Made by a program: the position numbers and the translations under genes
IMG/VR virus record: IMGVR_UViG_3300028883_000071
Location: 1-45,443 of that record
Strand: one strand, 5' to 3'
Length of the DNA: 45,443 nt
Origin: a virus
The notes under the pieces: model-generated
What the model saw: only the letters and a program-made list of their open reading frames with translations
The model's database searches: none
Told to the model about the DNA's origin: nothing
Shown: positions 44,345-45,443 of the stretch, in pieces
Numbering within the stretch: position 1 is the first letter of the stretch
Layout: each line of letters opens with the position of its first letter

Positions 44345-45070
44345 GTGGCGAGGACTCTGGGACCTTTTGAGGTGAACCGGATCCACGAGCAGGAGGCGCT
44401 GGAAGGGCTGCGCCTGATCCCGTCGGCGAGTGTCGACCTGGTGATCGCTGACCCGCCGTATATCCTCGGAGTTTACTCCCACAAAGCGGCGGCAACGTCG
44501 AAAAACAGCCCCTGGGGCGACCTGATGAACGCCTCGGTGTGGTTTGCCGCCTGGTACCGTGAGGTCCGTCGGATCCTGAAACCGTCGGGCTCGTTTTGGA
44601 CGTTTCTGAACTGGCGGACGCAGCCGACGGTGACAAAAGCGGCGCTCGACGCGGGTTTTGTGCTGGACAGCCTGGTCGTGTGGGACCGCTGCTGGTTCGG
44701 ACCAGGTGGGGAGCGGGGGGTCCGTCCTCAGTACGAGCTGCTGGCGATTATGGGGGCGGACAAGCTGGCGATCAAAAACCGAGCAGTATCGGACGTCTGG
44801 CGCTGCAAGTGGACGGGGAACGACAAGCCTCATGGACACCGTGCCGAAAAACCGCAGGAGATCGTCGGGCGGATCCTCGACCTGTTTCCTGGGGCGCTGC
44901 TGGTGGTCGATCCTTTCGCCGGCAGCGGGACGGTTTCGGCAGAGTGCAGGGCGCGCGGGATCGACTGCGTCGCTTTCGAGATGGACGCCTCCTGGGTCGA
45001 AAAGGGCAACAAGCGCCTCGACGGGCTGACGGTGCAGGAAACGCTGGGTCTACCGGGGGAGGCGGCGTGA
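44345..45070 (+). CDS. Second DNA methyltransferase, beta-class
   Basis: 241 residues, GTG start 3 nt after the previous stop. Motif IV is ADPPYI (about 36-41) and motif I is VDPFAGSGT (about 191-199), in the beta-class order. The sequence between differs greatly from the methyltransferase at 35731, so the two probably have different targets. It overlaps the initiator by a GTGA junction, placing it right before the origin. No restriction gene is nearby. Confidence 0.85.
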   Translation: MARTLGPFEVNRIHEQEALEGLRLIPSASVDLVIADPPYILGVYSHKAAATSKNSPWGDLMNASVWFAAWYREVRRILKPSGSFWTFLNWRTQPTVTKAALDAGFVLDSLVVWDRCWFGPGGERGVRPQYELLAIMGADKLAIKNRAVSDVWRCKWTGNDKPHGHRAEKPQEIVGRILDLFPGALLVVDPFAGSGTVSAECRARGIDCVAFEMDASWVEKGNKRLDGLTVQETLGLPGEAA

Positions 45071-45443
45071 CAGGGTTGGAGGTCCGTCTGGCGCTTGGAT
45101 GCCTGGAGGTCGGCGAGCAGCTGCTGCGCAGCGATGCGGGGGGTGAGTCCCCGATCCTGCGGGCGTACGCGCTGGCAGCCTGGACCCACCTGTCCCTCGC
45201 GGCACGCGATGCAGGCTCAGACGTGATCCGAACGACCCAGGGGGAGATCACGGAGGCGATCGGGGCGGGGGAAAGCTATGGCGGCAAGGCGGTGAGGCTG
45301 CTGATGGACGCCGGATTTTTGAGTTTGGAGCGTCGCGGACGGTACCGCTTGCACCCCTGCGAAACCGTACCAGGCACCGCTAAGTGGCTCGAAGCCGTAC
45401 AGGGCACGGTTTCAGGAGGGCAGGGGGGGGTGGTGAAACCGTG
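45067..45443 (+). CDS. Replication initiator, 5' portion (continues at position 1)
   Basis: GTG 45067 in a GTGA overlap with the methyltransferase stop. Residues about 25-97 form a winged helix, with IRTTQGEITEAIGAGESYGG as the helix-turn-helix core and LLMDAGFLSLERRGRYRLH as recognition helix and wing. This is the region expected to bind the palindromic iterons. The window ends in the left half of iteron 3, in a frame disrupted by the missing G of 45423-45430. Joined through the start of the window the gene is about 332 residues. Confidence 0.75.
   Translation, partial: MTGLEVRLALGCLEVGEQLLRSDAGGESPILRAYALAAWTHLSLAARDAGSDVIRTTQGEITEAIGAGESYGGKAVRLLMDAGFLSLERRGRYRLHPCETVPGTAKWLEAVQGTVSGGQGGVVKP
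45305..45443 (+). repeat. Terminal overlap with the window start (circular assembly)
   Basis: These 139 bases equal positions 1-140 except for eight instead of nine G (45423-45430 versus 119-127). The overlap is short and ends within the iteron array, so it looks like an assembly overlap of a circular or permuted genome rather than true terminal repeats. Confidence 0.85.

Noticed and set aside
1-45443. CRISPR array, transposase or insertion sequence
   Set aside because: No regularly spaced identical repeats with unique spacers and no transposase motif found. The regular arrays seen lie inside coding frames.
45305-45443. True short direct terminal repeat of a linear phage genome
   Set aside because: The repeat ends arbitrarily within an iteron, interrupts one gene and differs by a homopolymer base. 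An assembly overlap explains it better.

Overview
This window is an essentially complete, high-GC, temperate tailed-phage (siphovirus-like) genome assembled as a circle. The last 139 bases (45305-45443) repeat the first 140, apart from one G in a homopolymer, so the two ends join inside one gene, a replication initiator. The host is probably Gram-negative. A Lom/OmpX-like outer-membrane protein with a signal peptide is encoded, promoters look like sigma70 type, and two other virion-operon products carry signal peptides. I cannot name the host from sequence alone. No part looks chromosomal.

Layout. (1) 45067-45443 plus 1-5047: replication module (winged-helix initiator with origin-like repeats inside its gene, AAA+ helicase loader, zinc-ribbon protein), running into the large terminase. 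(2) 5250-28991: packaging, head and tail genes on the + strand. In order: possible small terminase, Mu-like portal fused to MuF, protease/scaffold with a nested scaffold start, decoration protein, major capsid protein, connectors, tail tube, holin, G/GT chaperones with a -1 frameshift on A10, tape measure, tail hub, beta-helix tailspike and a metallophosphoesterase. (3) 18703-20421: an island inside the tail operon, flanked by a 9-bp direct repeat, with a minus-strand outer-membrane moron, a C4-like antisense RNA and an ORF6N antirepressor gene. (4) 29200-32690: plasmid-like maintenance cassette (ParA, a second winged-helix initiator with nine 21-bp repeats inside its gene, a zinc-finger tyrosine recombinase). 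(5) 32695-33872: immunity region (minus-strand repressor, downstream membrane zinc-ribbon protein, two operators over a rightward promoter). (6) 33873-45070: rightward early genes, including tRNA-Met, an M15 peptidase that may be the endolysin, two DNA methyltransferases, an integrase with a possible attP region, an SLOG-like protein, an HD hydrolase and many small unknown genes.

How the parts fit. The repressor at 33.1-33.8 kb probably silences the rightward promoter that drives the early operon through the origin. The ORF6N antirepressor, held off by the C4-type RNA, would be a second switch for induction. ParA, the second initiator and the zinc-finger recombinase resemble the partition, replication and resolution set of a plasmid prophage, while the separate integrase could allow chromosomal integration. 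Lysis is split: the holin gene sits in the tail operon and the peptidase gene is about 19 kb away in the early region.

The strongest findings are the two intragenic origin-like repeat arrays, the antisense-RNA/antirepressor/moron island with a visible insertion scar, and the zinc-finger recombinase beside ParA.
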